19,787 bases of DNA from Phenylobacterium sp. (GCA_019264505.1 JAHUZY010000457.1:1-19787), one strand, 5' to 3'. Shown: positions 8,102 through 15,480, counted from the stretch's first letter. Notes: generated from the sequence alone by a model not told the origin. Made by a program: numbers and translations.

Positions 8102-8446
8102 CTAGCCGGCGATGGCCGCGGCGTCCCGATCGCCGGTGCGAATGCGCAGGGCCTGTTCGAGGTCGAGCACGAACACCTTGCCGTCGCCGATCTTGCCGGT
8201 GTTGGCCGTGCGGGCCACGGCTTCGATCACCGCATCGGCGATGTCGGAGGGCACGGCGATCTCCAGCTTCACCTTGGGCAGGAGCTTCACCTCGTACTCG
8301 GCGCCCCGATAGACCTCGGTCTTGCCCCGCTGGCGGCCATAGCCGCGAACCTCCGTGACGGTGAGGCCAGAGGCGCCGGCCTCGGTGACGGCTTCGAGCA
8401 CCGCGTCGAGGCGGCTGGGCTTGATGACCGCGACGATCATCTTCAT
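8102..8446 (-). CDS. glnK: P-II family nitrogen regulatory protein (GlnK-like)
   Basis: A trimeric signalling protein that reads 2-oxoglutarate and ATP/ADP and controls nitrogen-assimilation targets. It has 114 residues, normal for the family. The T-loop at about 37-56 reads GRQRGKTEVYRGAEYEVKLL, with the uridylylation tyrosine at position 51 conserved. The C-terminal signature GKIGDGKVFVLDLEQALRIRTG is complete. The MKMIVAVIKP start and the ANTG-GDGK-FVLD stretch resemble alphaproteobacterial GlnK/GlnZ more than GlnB, but the assignment is by eye. The GGAGA site is ten bases before the ATG. Unusually, neither amtB nor glnA is adjacent: the autotransporter follows on the same strand and a methyltransferase precedes it. 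Its T-loop has KTEV where HTEL is common; the significance is unknown. Confidence 0.93.
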   Translation of the reverse strand: MKMIVAVIKPSRLDAVLEAVTEAGASGLTVTEVRGYGRQRGKTEVYRGAEYEVKLLPKVKLEIAVPSDIADAVIEAVARTANTGKIGDGKVFVLDLEQALRIRTGDRDAAAIAG

Positions 8447-8468
8447 GGCGACGGGTCTCCGCTGGGGG

Positions 8469-8483
8469 CCGGCGAAATGCCGG
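8469..8483. promoter_or_regulatory. Small hairpin in the leader of the P-II gene
   Basis: CCGGC-GAAAT-GCCGG, a five-pair stem with a five-base loop, 23-37 bases upstream of the P-II start. Further upstream, CCTAGC occurs twice on the minus strand, 15 bases apart (8500-8505 and 8515-8520). I see no NtrC site or sigma-54 promoter. Confidence 0.25.
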
Positions 8484-8548
8484 ACGGTCAGATCATCAAG
8501 CTAGGACGTTCCGGGCTAGGCTCCAAGAGCGTCGGACGGCATAGGGAC

Positions 8549-8573
8549 AAGGCGCCTTCGCCTTAGGCGCCTT
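8549..8573. terminator. Hairpin at the stop codon of the methyltransferase gene
   Basis: AAGGCGCC (8549-8556) pairs with GGCGCCTT (8566-8573): eight pairs around a nine-base loop that contains the TAA stop. There is no long T-run on either side, so it would be a weak intrinsic terminator at best. Confidence 0.4.
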
Positions 8574-9336
8574 TGGAAACGCCGCTTACGGTTTCCGGGT
8601 TGCGCCGGGCCGGCTCACGGGTCGCCGGGACCGGCGCCATGACCGGCCTGATCCTGCGGACCTTGGCCGCCGCGGGCCGCGCCTTGATGGCGAAGGTCTG
8701 TTTCACCGCCTCGATCATCACCACGCCGGAGAAGCGGGGCCAGAGCCGGGACCCGGCCTGTTCGAAGGTCTCCGCCTGGCCGCTCAGCCACGAGACCGGC
8801 GGCACGTAGAGGGCGCGGGTATAGCCCACCGGCTCGAACTCGGCCTCGCCGATCAGCTGGGCCAGCTGGCGGCGGCTATAGGGACGCCCATGGCCGAAGG
8901 GGGTGTGCTCGGCATTGGCCCAAAGGCCGTCGCGGGCGCTGACGGCCACGATCACCCGCCCGGATGGCGCCATCACCCGCCAGACCTCCCGCAGCAGGGC
9001 GAGCGGATCGGGGCTCTCCTCCAGGGCGTGGATCACCAGGATCCGGTCGAACAAGGCGTTCTGGAAGGGCAGCGCCTCCTCATGGACCAGGCTCGCCAGC
9101 CCGCCGCCGCTTCCGGGCCAGATCTCCACCCCCTGCTGGGCGGGCATGGCCACCACGGCCCGGCGAGCCTTCTCCCGGAAGGGCCCAAGATAGGGGGTCG
9201 GATAGCCGAGCCCGAGGACATCGAGGCCCCGGGCTTCGCCCCAGGCTTCCGTCAGCTTGCGGCCGATCATCGCCCGCGCGGTCCGCCCGAGGTCGGAGGC
9301 GTAGAAGGCGCGCAGATCAAGGATGTCTCGACGCAT
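8563..9336 (-). CDS. Class I SAM-dependent methyltransferase
   Basis: A 257-residue soluble protein with a Rossmann-like SAM fold. Motif I LDVLGLGYPTPYLG is at about 38-51. The central LPFQNALFDRILVIHALEE at about 89-107 matches the Methyltransf_11 'DxVx...lHH' region. A basic, Pro/Ala-rich tail of about 35 residues is probably disordered. The substrate is unknown. The gene is divergent from gloB across about 90 bases, an arrangement I recall as common in Caulobacterales and other alphaproteobacteria. The ATG has no good Shine-Dalgarno. The motif I glycines are not the usual DxGxGxG, so SAM binding is probable but not certain. Confidence 0.83.
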   Translation of the reverse strand: MRRDILDLRAFYASDLGRTARAMIGRKLTEAWGEARGLDVLGLGYPTPYLGPFREKARRAVVAMPAQQGVEIWPGSGGGLASLVHEEALPFQNALFDRILVIHALEESPDPLALLREVWRVMAPSGRVIVAVSARDGLWANAEHTPFGHGRPYSRRQLAQLIGEAEFEPVGYTRALYVPPVSWLSGQAETFEQAGSRLWPRFSGVVMIEAVKQTFAIKARPAAAKVRRIRPVMAPVPATREPARRNPETVSGVSKGA

Positions 9337-9427
9337 GGGCCCTGGGCGTTAGGATGAGGTTCGACACCCCACCCTAAAGCGTTGGCGGCGGCCTTGTCCC
9401 GCGGCCCGAACAAGACGAGGCGCGTCC

Positions 9428-10189
9428 ATGCCCCTGCGGGTTCACCAGTTTCCCTGCCTGTCGGACAATTACGGCTTCCTGATCCAGGACGAGGCCACCG
9501 GCCTCGCCGCCACGGTCGACACCCCCGACGCCAAGGCCATCCTGGCCGAGCTGGACAAGACCGGCTGGAAGCTGGCCCTGATCCTCAACACCCACTGGCA
9601 CCCCGACCACGCCGGCGGGAACGCCGAGATCCAGGCCGCCACCGGGGCGAAGATCGTCGGTCCCGCCGAGGTGCGCAAAATCGCCCCTCTGGACCGGGAG
9701 GTGGCCGACGGCGAGGTGGTCGAGCTCGGGGAGACCCGGTTCTCGGTGCTGGAGGTGGGGGGCCATACCCTGGGGCATATCGCCTATCACGACGCCGAGG
9801 ACGCCATCGCCTTTGTCGGCGACACCCTGTTCGCCCTGGGCTGCGGGCGGATGTTCGAGGGCCAGCCCGATCAGATGTGGGCGAGCCTGCAGCGGCTGGC
9901 GGCCCTGCCGGAGGCCACCACCGTCTACTGCGCCCATGAATACACCGCCTCCAACGCCCGGTTCGCCCTGTCGGTGGATGATGATCCGGCCGTCGCCGCC
10001 CGCGCCGAGGCTGTGTTCGAAGCCCGCAGCCGCGGCGAGGCCACCGTGCCCACCACCATCGGCCTGGAGCGCCAGACCAACCCCTTCCTGCGCGCGCCGT
10101 TGCTGGCGCCCCGGCTGGGGGTCGTGGGCGCGCCGGACCATGCGGCCTTCGCCGCCGTGCGGGCGGCCAAGGACAGCTTCAAGGGCTGA
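9428..10189 (+). CDS. gloB: Hydroxyacylglutathione hydrolase (glyoxalase II)
   Basis: Hydrolyses S-D-lactoylglutathione to D-lactate and glutathione, the second step of methylglyoxal detoxification. It has 253 residues and a metallo-beta-lactamase fold. The metal-binding THWHPDH is at 55-61 (His56, His58, Asp60, His61), followed by His113 in GHTLGH, bridging Asp132 in GDTLFALGCGRMFEG and His170 in CAHEYTASN. The C-terminal RQTNPFLR belongs to the glutathione-binding region specific to GloB. GAGG lies seven bases before the ATG. All metal ligands are present. Its divergent neighbour is a methyltransferase. Confidence 0.97.
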   Translation: MPLRVHQFPCLSDNYGFLIQDEATGLAATVDTPDAKAILAELDKTGWKLALILNTHWHPDHAGGNAEIQAATGAKIVGPAEVRKIAPLDREVADGEVVELGETRFSVLEVGGHTLGHIAYHDAEDAIAFVGDTLFALGCGRMFEGQPDQMWASLQRLAALPEATTVYCAHEYTASNARFALSVDDDPAVAARAEAVFEARSRGEATVPTTIGLERQTNPFLRAPLLAPRLGVVGAPDHAAFAAVRAAKDSFKG

Positions 10190-10201
10190 GGCTGAAGGGG
10201 T

Positions 10202-10972
10202 TCAGCGGGCGCCGGCCGCAGCCACGATTCGCTCAGACGACGGGCGGCCCGCCAGCCCGTCCTCCGGAGTAATGGTGATCAGGATCACCCCGCCGCGCAG
10301 GCAGGCGCCGGGGCGGCGGCCCTCCACGAGAGTGACCCTGTCGACGCCGCTCAACACCTGACGACCGCCCGGCTGCGTGGCCAGCCGGACCACCGCCTCG
10401 GCGGCGACCATGGCCGCGTCGGCCACCAGGGGGGCAGTCTCAGGGGAGGCGTCGGCCTCGAAGGGGATCAGCCGCCGCGCCGCCCGGCTGGCGCGCGCGC
10501 TGGCCTGGGCGAGTCGCTGCAGAAGGGCCTCAGGCCCCAGGGTCGGCAGACGCAGGGGTGTGGCGCCGGCCACCAGGGCCGCCGCGGCGCCGGACGGCCG
10601 CTCGCGGGTGAAGACTGTCAGGCCGCCGAGGCGGGTGGCCCGCAGCACCGGTTCGCCCAGATCGTTCTTGTAGATGATGTCGCCCCGCGGCGCCGGCTGG
10701 GGCTGCAACACCCAGACCTCAGCGCTGTCCTCGAACTTGACCAGGGGGCGGGGGGTGGAGCGATCGAGGATGAAGCCGCCGCCGTCCTCCACCGTGTAGC
10801 GGGCGACCGGTGGGGCGGAGAATCGGCGGCTGTCATAGCGCCCTTCGCCGAACAGACCCTCGCGCAGGGAGCCCGGGGCGGCCAGGGCGGGCGCGGCCAC
10901 GCCAATCCCGGCCGCGGCGAGCGCCGCCGCGGCGAGGATCCTCAAAGGCAGCACGGGTCGAGCGCTCATCAT
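10202..10972 (-). CDS. Secreted protein of unknown function (DUF4908-like)
   Basis: A 256-residue protein with a clear Sec signal peptide: MMSARP, a hydrophobic core at about 8-27 and cleavage near ALA/AP at 31. The mature protein has an N-terminal GLFGEGRYDSRRFSAPPVARYTVEDGGGFILDR segment and an LVKFEDSAEVWVLQPQPAPRGD region typical of a compact beta domain, then an Ala-rich helical part and a C-terminal RPGACLRGGVILITITPEDG strand. It resembles proteins I remember from Caulobacter and Phenylobacterium labelled DUF4908; that label is from memory. It follows phaB by 52 bases on the same strand and has no Shine-Dalgarno. Periplasmic location is inferred. No catalytic motif is recognised. Confidence 0.78.
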   Translation of the reverse strand: MMSARPVLPLRILAAAALAAAGIGVAAPALAAPGSLREGLFGEGRYDSRRFSAPPVARYTVEDGGGFILDRSTPRPLVKFEDSAEVWVLQPQPAPRGDIIYKNDLGEPVLRATRLGGLTVFTRERPSGAAAALVAGATPLRLPTLGPEALLQRLAQASARASRAARRLIPFEADASPETAPLVADAAMVAAEAVVRLATQPGGRQVLSGVDRVTLVEGRRPGACLRGGVILITITPEDGLAGRPSSERIVAAAGAR

Positions 10973-11024
10973 GGACGAAAAGACATGCCGTTCGACTGGG
11001 GCGCTTTTGAGACGATACCGCCAG

Positions 11025-11750
11025 TCAGCCTGCCATATATTGCCCGCCGTTGAGGGACAGGGTGGAACCGGTCACATAGCCGGCGTGCTCGCCGGCCAGG
11101 AAGGCGACCATGTCGGCGATCTCTTCGCCGCGGCCCAGGCGTCCGACCGGGATCTGGCCGATGATGCCCTTCAGCACCTCTTCCGGCACGGCGGTCACCA
11201 TCTCGGTGTCGATATAGCCCGGCGCGATGCAGTTCACCGTCACCCCCTTGCGGGCATTCTCCAGGGCGAGCGCCTTGGAGAAGCCGATCATGCCGGCCTT
11301 GGCGGCGGAGTAGTTGGTCTGACCCACCTGCCCCTTCTGGCCGTTGATCGAGGAGATGTTGATGATCCGGCCCCAGCCGCGCTCGCGCATGCCCTCAATG
11401 ACCTGACGGGTCATGTTGAACAGGGAGTCCATGTTCACCCGGATCACCTCCGACCACTGCTCGGCGTCCATCTTGTGGAAGAAGCCGTCGCGGGTGATGC
11501 CGGCGTTGTTCACCAACACGTCCACGGGGCCAAGCTCGGCGGCCACCTTGGCCACGGCGGCCTGGCAGTCGGCGAAGACGCCCACATTGCCCTTGACCAC
11601 CATGATGCCCAGCTCCCGGGCGCAGGCCTCGGCGGCCGCCTCATTGCCGGAATAGCCGGCGGCCACATGAAAGCCATCGGCCTTCAGCCGCTGACAGATG
11701 GCCCGGCCGATTCCGCGCGTGCCCCCGGTGACGAACGCCACTCTGGCCAT
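11025..11750 (-). CDS. phaB: Acetoacetyl-CoA reductase
   Basis: Reduces acetoacetyl-CoA to (R)-3-hydroxybutyryl-CoA with NADPH, the second step of polyhydroxybutyrate synthesis. A 241-residue short-chain dehydrogenase with TGGTRGIG at 8-15 (cofactor binding), NNAG at 81-84, Ser134 in NISSINGQKGQ, and YSAAK at 147-151 with Tyr147 and Lys151. The stretch INGQKGQVGQTNYSAAKAG is characteristic of PhaB rather than FabG, and the phaA neighbour supports this. AAGGA precedes the ATG at good spacing. It lies 51 bases after phaA, probably in the same transcript. Confidence 0.95.
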   Translation of the reverse strand: MARVAFVTGGTRGIGRAICQRLKADGFHVAAGYSGNEAAAEACARELGIMVVKGNVGVFADCQAAVAKVAAELGPVDVLVNNAGITRDGFFHKMDAEQWSEVIRVNMDSLFNMTRQVIEGMRERGWGRIINISSINGQKGQVGQTNYSAAKAGMIGFSKALALENARKGVTVNCIAPGYIDTEMVTAVPEEVLKGIIGQIPVGRLGRGEEIADMVAFLAGEHAGYVTGSTLSLNGGQYMAG

Positions 11751-11801
11751 GGTTGTCCTTCCCTGTTCCCTGTGTCGCCGAAGGCTTGAACGCCGTCTGG
11801 C

Positions 11802-12977
11802 TCAGATTTTTTCCACGCACATGGCCACGCCCATGCCGCCGCCGACGCACAGGGTCGCCAGACCCTTGGCGGCGCCCGACCGCTGCATCTCGTGCAGCAG
11901 GGTGGTCAGGATCCGCGCGCCCGAGGCGCCGATGGGGTGGCCGATGGCGATGGCGCCGCCGTTCACATTGACCTTGTCCGGGTCGAGGCCCAGCTCGCGC
12001 ACCACGCAGATGGACTGGGCGGCGAAGGCCTCGTTGGATTCCACCAGGTCCAGGTCAGCCACGCTCCAGCCGGCCTTTTCCAGGGCCTTGCGGCTGGCGG
12101 GGATCGGGCCGGTGCCCATGATCTCCGGCTCAACCCCGGCATGGGCCCAGGACGCGATGCGGGCCAGAGGCTTCAGGCCACGGGCCTTGGCCTCGTCAGC
12201 GCTCATGACCACCAGGGCGGCGGCCCCGTCATTGAGGCCCGAGGCATTGGCCGCGGTGACCGAGCCGTCCTTGGTGAAGGCCGGGCGCAGGCCAGACACG
12301 CTGTCCAGGGTGGCTCCGTGGCGGATGTATTCGTCCTGGTCGACGACGGTGTCGCCCTTGCGGCCCTTGATGGTCACGGGCGCGATCTCGCCTGTGAACT
12401 TGCCGGCCTTCTGGGCGGCCTCGGCGCGGTTCTGGGAGGCGACGGCGAAATTGTCCTGGTCAGCCCGGGTGATCTGCCAGCGGGCGGCGATGTTCTCGGC
12501 CGTCTGGCCCATGTGATAGCCGTGGAAGGCGTCCCACAGACCATCCTTGATCATGGTGTCGACGAAGTTCAGGTCGCCCATCTTCTGGCCCGACCGCAGG
12601 TGGGCCGCATGGGGCGCCTGGCTCATGCTTTCCTGGCCGCCGGCGATGACGATCTTCGAGGCCCCTTCGGCCACCTGCTGGGCGGCCAGAGCCACGGCGC
12701 GCAAGCCAGACCCGCAAAGCTGGTTGAGGCTCCAGGCCGGCGCGGCCACCGGAATGTCGGCGGCGATGGAGGCCTGACGGGCCGGGCCCTGGCCGGCGCC
12801 GGCCTGCCGCGCCTGGCCGAGGATCACCTCATCAATGTCGGCGGGCGTCAGGCCCGCGCGCTCGATGGCCGCGCTGATGGCCACCCGGCCCAGCTCGTGG
12901 GCGGGCAGGCTGGCGAGCGCCCCGTTGAACGAACCCACCGGCGTGCGGGCGGCCGCGACGATCACCACTTCGGTCAT
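11802..12977 (-). CDS. phaA: Acetyl-CoA C-acetyltransferase (beta-ketothiolase)
   Basis: Condenses two acetyl-CoA to acetoacetyl-CoA, the first step of polyhydroxybutyrate synthesis; the reverse reaction serves ketone and leucine breakdown. It has 391 residues, the usual length. The nucleophile is Cys88 in [12 protein letters not shown], His347 lies in [14 protein letters not shown], and Cys377 in LCVGGGMG completes the thiolase triad. The start [17 protein letters not shown] matches the family; the longer upstream open frame is not needed. GGGAGA lies about nine bases before the ATG. It is divergent from the regulator phaR. The synthase phaC is absent from this window. Confidence 0.96.
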   Translation of the reverse strand: MTEVVIVAAARTPVGSFNGALASLPAHELGRVAISAAIERAGLTPADIDEVILGQARQAGAGQGPARQASIAADIPVAAPAWSLNQLCGSGLRAVALAAQQVAEGASKIVIAGGQESMSQAPHAAHLRSGQKMGDLNFVDTMIKDGLWDAFHGYHMGQTAENIAARWQITRADQDNFAVASQNRAEAAQKAGKFTGEIAPVTIKGRKGDTVVDQDEYIRHGATLDSVSGLRPAFTKDGSVTAANASGLNDGAAALVVMSADEAKARGLKPLARIASWAHAGVEPEIMGTGPIPASRKALEKAGWSVADLDLVESNEAFAAQSICVVRELGLDPDKVNVNGGAIAIGHPIGASGARILTTLLHEMQRSGAAKGLATLCVGGGMGVAMCVEKI

Positions 12978-13061
12978 GGAACCACATCTCCCTGGACTTG
13001 CAGCGCTATCTATCAGGACGAACCGGGCCTTGGGCAAGGCCGACCACGGGACGGGCAGGAT

Positions 13062-13089
13062 TTGCGATTTCCCTCGCATCCGCGATACT
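13062..13089 (+). promoter_or_regulatory. Candidate promoter of phaR
   Basis: TTGCGA (13062-13067) and GATACT (13084-13089) with a 16-base spacer each match the -35/-10 consensus at four of six positions. The predicted transcription start, about 13096, falls within the paired TGC-N3-GCA operator. Confidence 0.35.
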
Positions 13090-13115
13090 GCGCCGCAAAG
13101 AGCCGCTGCGGCGCA
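13089..13115. promoter_or_regulatory. Paired TGC-N3-GCA operator, probable PhaR binding site
   Basis: TGCGCCGCA (13089-13097) and TGCGGCGCA (13107-13115) are inverted copies separated by nine bases, and each alone has the TGC-N3-GCA form. As I recall, PhaR of other alphaproteobacteria binds TGC-rich, TGC-N3-GCA-type palindromes. The site lies 33-59 bases before the phaR ATG and 112-138 bases upstream of phaA. Confidence 0.55.
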
Positions 13116-13147
13116 AGCCGAGTGCAGAAAAGACGAGAGGATTCGCG

Positions 13148-13762
13148 ATGCCCGAGACCAAGGATGGCGGCAAGGCCGGCGGCGATCGCGTCGTCATCAA
13201 GAAGTATGCGAACCGCAGGCTCTATAACACCGCGTCCAGCTCCTACGTCACCCTGGAGCACCTGGCCGACATGGTGAAACAGGGCGTCGATTTCGTGGTC
13301 TATGACGCCAAGACCAATGACGACATCACCCGCACGGTCCTGACCCAGATCATCTTCGAGGAGGAGAGCCAGGGTCAGAGCCTGCTGCCGATCCAGTTCC
13401 TGCGCCAGCTGATCGGCTTCTATGGCAACTCCATGGAGGCCTTCCTGCCCAGCTATCTGGAGCTGTCGCTGGCCACCTTCGCCCAGCAGCAGGAGCGGAT
13501 GCGCACCCAGTTCACCCAGATGGGCCAGGCCACCCCGCTGGGGGCCTATGACGACCAGATCCGCCAGAACCTGGCCATGTTCGACCGGGCGATGAAGATG
13601 TTCACCCCCTTCGCCTACCCGCCGGGCAAGGGCGAGGATCAGGCCCCACGCAGCGACGCGGCCCCCGAACCGGCGCCCGCCTCCGACGACATGCTCAAGG
13701 CCCTGCAGGAGCAACTGGCCGCCATGCAGGCCCAGATCAACAAGCTGGCCTCGAAGGACTAG
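13148..13762 (+). CDS. phaR: Polyhydroxyalkanoate synthesis repressor PhaR
   Basis: A transcription regulator that binds DNA and PHB granules, shutting off phasin and its own gene until polymer appears (known for the family). It has 204 residues. The N-terminal PHA accumulation regulator DNA-binding domain at about 14-75 contains [14 protein letters not shown], the family hallmark, and [29 protein letters not shown]. The PHB_acc region at about 78-120 is [23 protein letters not shown]. It ends with a Pro/Ala linker and a short amphipathic coil ([19 protein letters not shown]). I chose ATG 13148, six bases after AGAGGA; a longer open frame upstream lacks conservation signs. It is divergent from phaA over an operator-bearing 170-base gap. 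Confidence 0.95.
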   Translation: MPETKDGGKAGGDRVVIKKYANRRLYNTASSSYVTLEHLADMVKQGVDFVVYDAKTNDDITRTVLTQIIFEEESQGQSLLPIQFLRQLIGFYGNSMEAFLPSYLELSLATFAQQQERMRTQFTQMGQATPLGAYDDQIRQNLAMFDRAMKMFTPFAYPPGKGEDQAPRSDAAPEPAPASDDMLKALQEQLAAMQAQINKLASKD

Positions 13763-13795
13763 GCCGCGGGCCGGCGCGCTCAGGGAGGACAGGCC

Positions 13796-14131
13796 ATGAG
13801 CCGTCAGGCCGTCTTCGAGCATCTGGCGGGCCTGCTACGGCCCTATGCCGGGCGCCACAGGATCAAGACCGACACGCCGACCAACTTCTATCTGGAGGAG
13901 TCTGTGTCGTCGACGAAGTCGCAGATGTTCGCCGCCGTGCAGGAAAAGGCGAGCTATGTCTCCTTCCACCTGTTTCCGATCTATACCAAGCCAGAGCTTC
14001 TGGCCGACCTCAGCCCGGAGCTCCGCGCGCGGATGCAGGGCAAGTCCTGCTTCAACTTCAAGTCCGTCGAGCAGATCCCGACCGAAGAGCTGAAGGCCCT
14101 GCTGGCGGCCGCCCATGAGAGCCTCTCCTAG
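13796..14131 (+). CDS. Small DUF1801-like protein
   Basis: A 111-residue soluble protein. The core HLFPIYTKPELLADLSPELRARMQGKSCFNFK (about 58-88) resembles the YdhG/DUF1801 family, in which a Gly-Lys-X-Cys-hydrophobic motif is common. Family membership is by eye and function is unknown. GGGAGGA lies a few bases before the ATG. It follows phaR by 33 bases on the same strand, so they may be cotranscribed; no functional link to PHB is evident. There is no signal peptide or membrane segment. Confidence 0.82.
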   Translation: MSRQAVFEHLAGLLRPYAGRHRIKTDTPTNFYLEESVSSTKSQMFAAVQEKASYVSFHLFPIYTKPELLADLSPELRARMQGKSCFNFKSVEQIPTEELKALLAAAHESLS

Positions 14132-14177
14132 GCCTGGAAAGTTCGACGCCCTTGGGCGTTCCTTAAGGATGGCGGCG

Positions 14178-14196
14178 CCAGGGTGGTCCGCCCTGG
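14178..14196. promoter_or_regulatory. Hairpin just before the ribosome site of the 109-residue gene
   Basis: CCAGGG (14178-14183) pairs with CCCTGG (14191-14196) across a seven-base loop. A second small stem, ACGCC-CTTG-GGCGT, lies at 14145-14158. They could be weak terminators of the preceding gene or leader structure. No T-run follows either. Confidence 0.3.
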
Positions 14197-14202
14197 CCCC
14201 AG

Positions 14203-14208
14203 AAGGAG
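14203..14208 (+). promoter_or_regulatory. Shine-Dalgarno site that fixes a TTG start
   Basis: AAGGAG, seven bases before TTG 14216. It favours this start over an in-frame start 33 bases upstream, which has no ribosome site. Confidence 0.6.
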
Positions 14209-14215
14209 CGCGCGC

Positions 14216-14545
14216 TTGTCCTCTGTCGATCCCATCCGTCAGGTCGCCCGCCTGCGCCGGCTGCGTCGGCGGACCGATCAGGCGCAAGGCAGCGCCCATG
14301 AGGAGCATCCGAACCTGCCGGTTCCGGTCTCCCAGACCCTGCCCGACCAGCCCGCGCCGAGCATCACCGCCGGCGGCCCGGCCATCTTCACCGCCCATGT
14401 GATGAGCGAGGGCGAGCAGAAGCGCGGCCTGCGTGGCGGGCCGCCGACCCTGAACGCCGCCCGCAGCGCCTACACTCAGACCGAATACTCCGGCCGGGCC
14501 GACCGCCGGGCGCGCAAGGGCGGCCTGACCCGCACCGACATCTAG
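14216..14545 (+). CDS. Unrecognised basic 109-residue protein
   Basis: I do not recognise a family. The TTG start is supported by AAGGAG at ideal spacing. The N-terminus (about 6-22) is an Arg-rich amphipathic stretch, QVARLRRLRRRTDQAQ. A Pro-rich middle follows, with SITAGGPAIFTAHVMSEGEQKRG at about 50-72 the most structured-looking part. The tail is basic and polar, SAYTQTEYSGRADRRARKGG. There is no membrane segment, signal peptide or cysteine. Composition suggests a largely disordered nucleic-acid- or membrane-surface-binding protein, which is inference only. It lies 84 bases after the DUF1801-like gene, and its stop is part of a convergent hairpin with the next gene. Confidence 0.7.
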   Translation: MSSVDPIRQVARLRRLRRRTDQAQGSAHEEHPNLPVPVSQTLPDQPAPSITAGGPAIFTAHVMSEGEQKRGLRGGPPTLNAARSAYTQTEYSGRADRRARKGGLTRTDI

Positions 14546-14572
14546 GCTTTACGGGCTTTTAGCCCTTGAGCC
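14545..14572. terminator. Shared bidirectional terminator-like hairpin between convergent genes
   Basis: GGGCT (14553-14557)-TTT-AGCCC (14561-14565) forms an inner stem; GGCT (14545-14548) and AGCC (14569-14572) form an outer one. It lies across the stops of the convergent genes at 14545 and 14559. T-rich flanks are short, so termination strength is uncertain. Confidence 0.5.
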
Positions 14573-14867
14573 TGGCCAACTCGGCCTCCAGCGCCGCCAC
14601 CCGCTTCTCCAGAGCCGCGATCCGGGCCTCGGGTCCGCCGCCCGGGACCGGGGTGGAAATGCCGGCCTGCCGGGCGATTTCCGCCGGGCTGACCCCCAGG
14701 ATTTCGGCGAATATGCCCACCTCGTCGGCCGACAGCTCCCGCTGGTCCTTGTAGGCCAGGGCCAGATCGGCCTCGCTCATGCCGGCGGCGGCCGCCAGCA
14801 CCCGGCGGGTCAGGCCGCGGGCCGCGAGCTGGGCGTCAAACCACTGGGCGTCGAAAAACAGGGCCAC
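14559..14867 (-). CDS. Small HTH-like protein with C-terminal coiled coil
   Basis: A 102-residue protein. Residues about 8-70 resemble an XRE-type helix-turn-helix: LAARGLTRRVLAAAAGMSEADLALAYKD corresponds to helices 1-3, and ELSADEVGIFAEILGVSPAEIARQAGI to the later helices. Residues about 79-101 form a heptad coiled coil, AALEKRVAALEAELARLKG, suggesting a dimer or trimer. The start is GTG with GGAGGT ten bases upstream. Whether it binds DNA is unknown: the recognition helix is less polar than in typical repressors. No gene next to it suggests a target. I recall similar short proteins in Caulobacter genomes without assigned function. Confidence 0.75.
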   Translation of the reverse strand: MALFFDAQWFDAQLAARGLTRRVLAAAAGMSEADLALAYKDQRELSADEVGIFAEILGVSPAEIARQAGISTPVPGGGPEARIAALEKRVAALEAELARLKG

Positions 14868-14945
14868 AGATCCACGAACCTCCGAACTGGCGCCGGTCTT
14901 GCTTAACCGAGGCTAACCTTTTGTGCCCCTGCCCCGGTGCGTTCC

Positions 14946-15014
14946 ATGCTGGCTATCGCCACCCGACTGTTCGACATCACCCTGGTGACCCTGATCTTCA
15001 CCGCCCTGACCTGA
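14946..15014 (+). CDS. Possible 22-residue hydrophobic peptide
   Basis: An ATG-to-TGA frame of 22 residues (MLAIATRLFDITLVTLIFTALT) in the otherwise empty 165-base gap between two minus-strand genes. The peptide would be a single membrane-spanning helix with one Arg and one Asp. There is no Shine-Dalgarno, so it would need a leaderless or atypical start. Its stop lies in one arm of a strong inverted repeat (15006-15036). A frame this short can occur by chance, so this is a candidate only. Confidence 0.25.
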   Translation: MLAIATRLFDITLVTLIFTALT

Positions 15015-15036
15015 GGGCGGCGTCGTCGCAGGTCAG
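15006..15036. terminator. Inverted repeat at the end of the four-TM gene
   Basis: CTGACCTG (15006-15013) pairs with CAGGTCAG (15029-15036), eight pairs with a 15-base loop. It covers the stop of the minus-strand membrane gene and that of the possible small ORF on the plus strand. No T-run follows. Confidence 0.4.
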
Positions 15037-15467
15037 GCGTCGGCGCCCGCAAAGTCGATATCCCGGCGCGCGGCCACGATGGTGACGATGAAGCCGGCCA
15101 GCACATCCAGCAGCACCATCAGGGTGATCAGGAAGAAGGTCGAGGTCGCAAAGGCCGGCGCCAGCAGGAACTGGATCAGGCAGATGATGAACAGGATCAT
15201 CGACAGGGCGTGATTGACGATCGCCACCCCGCGGCTGGTGGTGGACTTCAAGAGCTCGATGAACAGAACCACCAGGGCCGCGGCCAGGAACAGGTCCCCC
15301 AGGTTCACTGGCCAGTCCACATTGGACGCCATGCGGATGGTGAACAGCCCCTCGGTCATCCGGGCGTGGGCGTCCACCGCCGAGAAGCCGCCATCCAGGG
15401 TAAGCGCGACGAGGTTGTAGACCAGCACCGGCAGGGCCAGCAGCGGAAAGGCGGCGAAGTTGCGCAA
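15033..15467 (-). CDS. Four-TM inner-membrane protein of unknown function
   Basis: 144 residues with four predicted membrane helices at about 5-24, 54-74, 84-104 and 108-132, short loops and a charged C-terminal tail (AARRDIDFAGADA). I chose TTG 15467 because a G-rich GGGGGGAG site lies five bases before it; the other in-frame start, TTG 15503, has no ribosome site. It follows the ArnC-like GT2 by about 107 bases on the same strand and could belong to the same envelope-glycosylation transcript. It does not look like the LABN-type small protein often found with such glycosyltransferases, nor like an EamA/SMR-type flippase by eye. Function unknown. Confidence 0.77.
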   Translation of the reverse strand: MRNFAAFPLLALPVLVYNLVALTLDGGFSAVDAHARMTEGLFTIRMASNVDWPVNLGDLFLAAALVVLFIELLKSTTSRGVAIVNHALSMILFIICLIQFLLAPAFATSTFFLITLMVLLDVLAGFIVTIVAARRDIDFAGADA

Positions 15468-15472
15468 TGGAT

Positions 15473-15480
15473 CTCCCCCC
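15473..15480 (-). promoter_or_regulatory. Shine-Dalgarno site that fixes the TTG start of the four-TM gene
   Basis: GGGGGGAG on the minus strand, five bases before TTG 15467. It removes 12 residues from the longest reading frame. Confidence 0.55.

Noticed and set aside
11892..13277. A 461-codon plus-strand frame over phaA running into phaR
   Set aside because: Antisense to an intact thiolase and out of frame with PhaR; a shadow frame.
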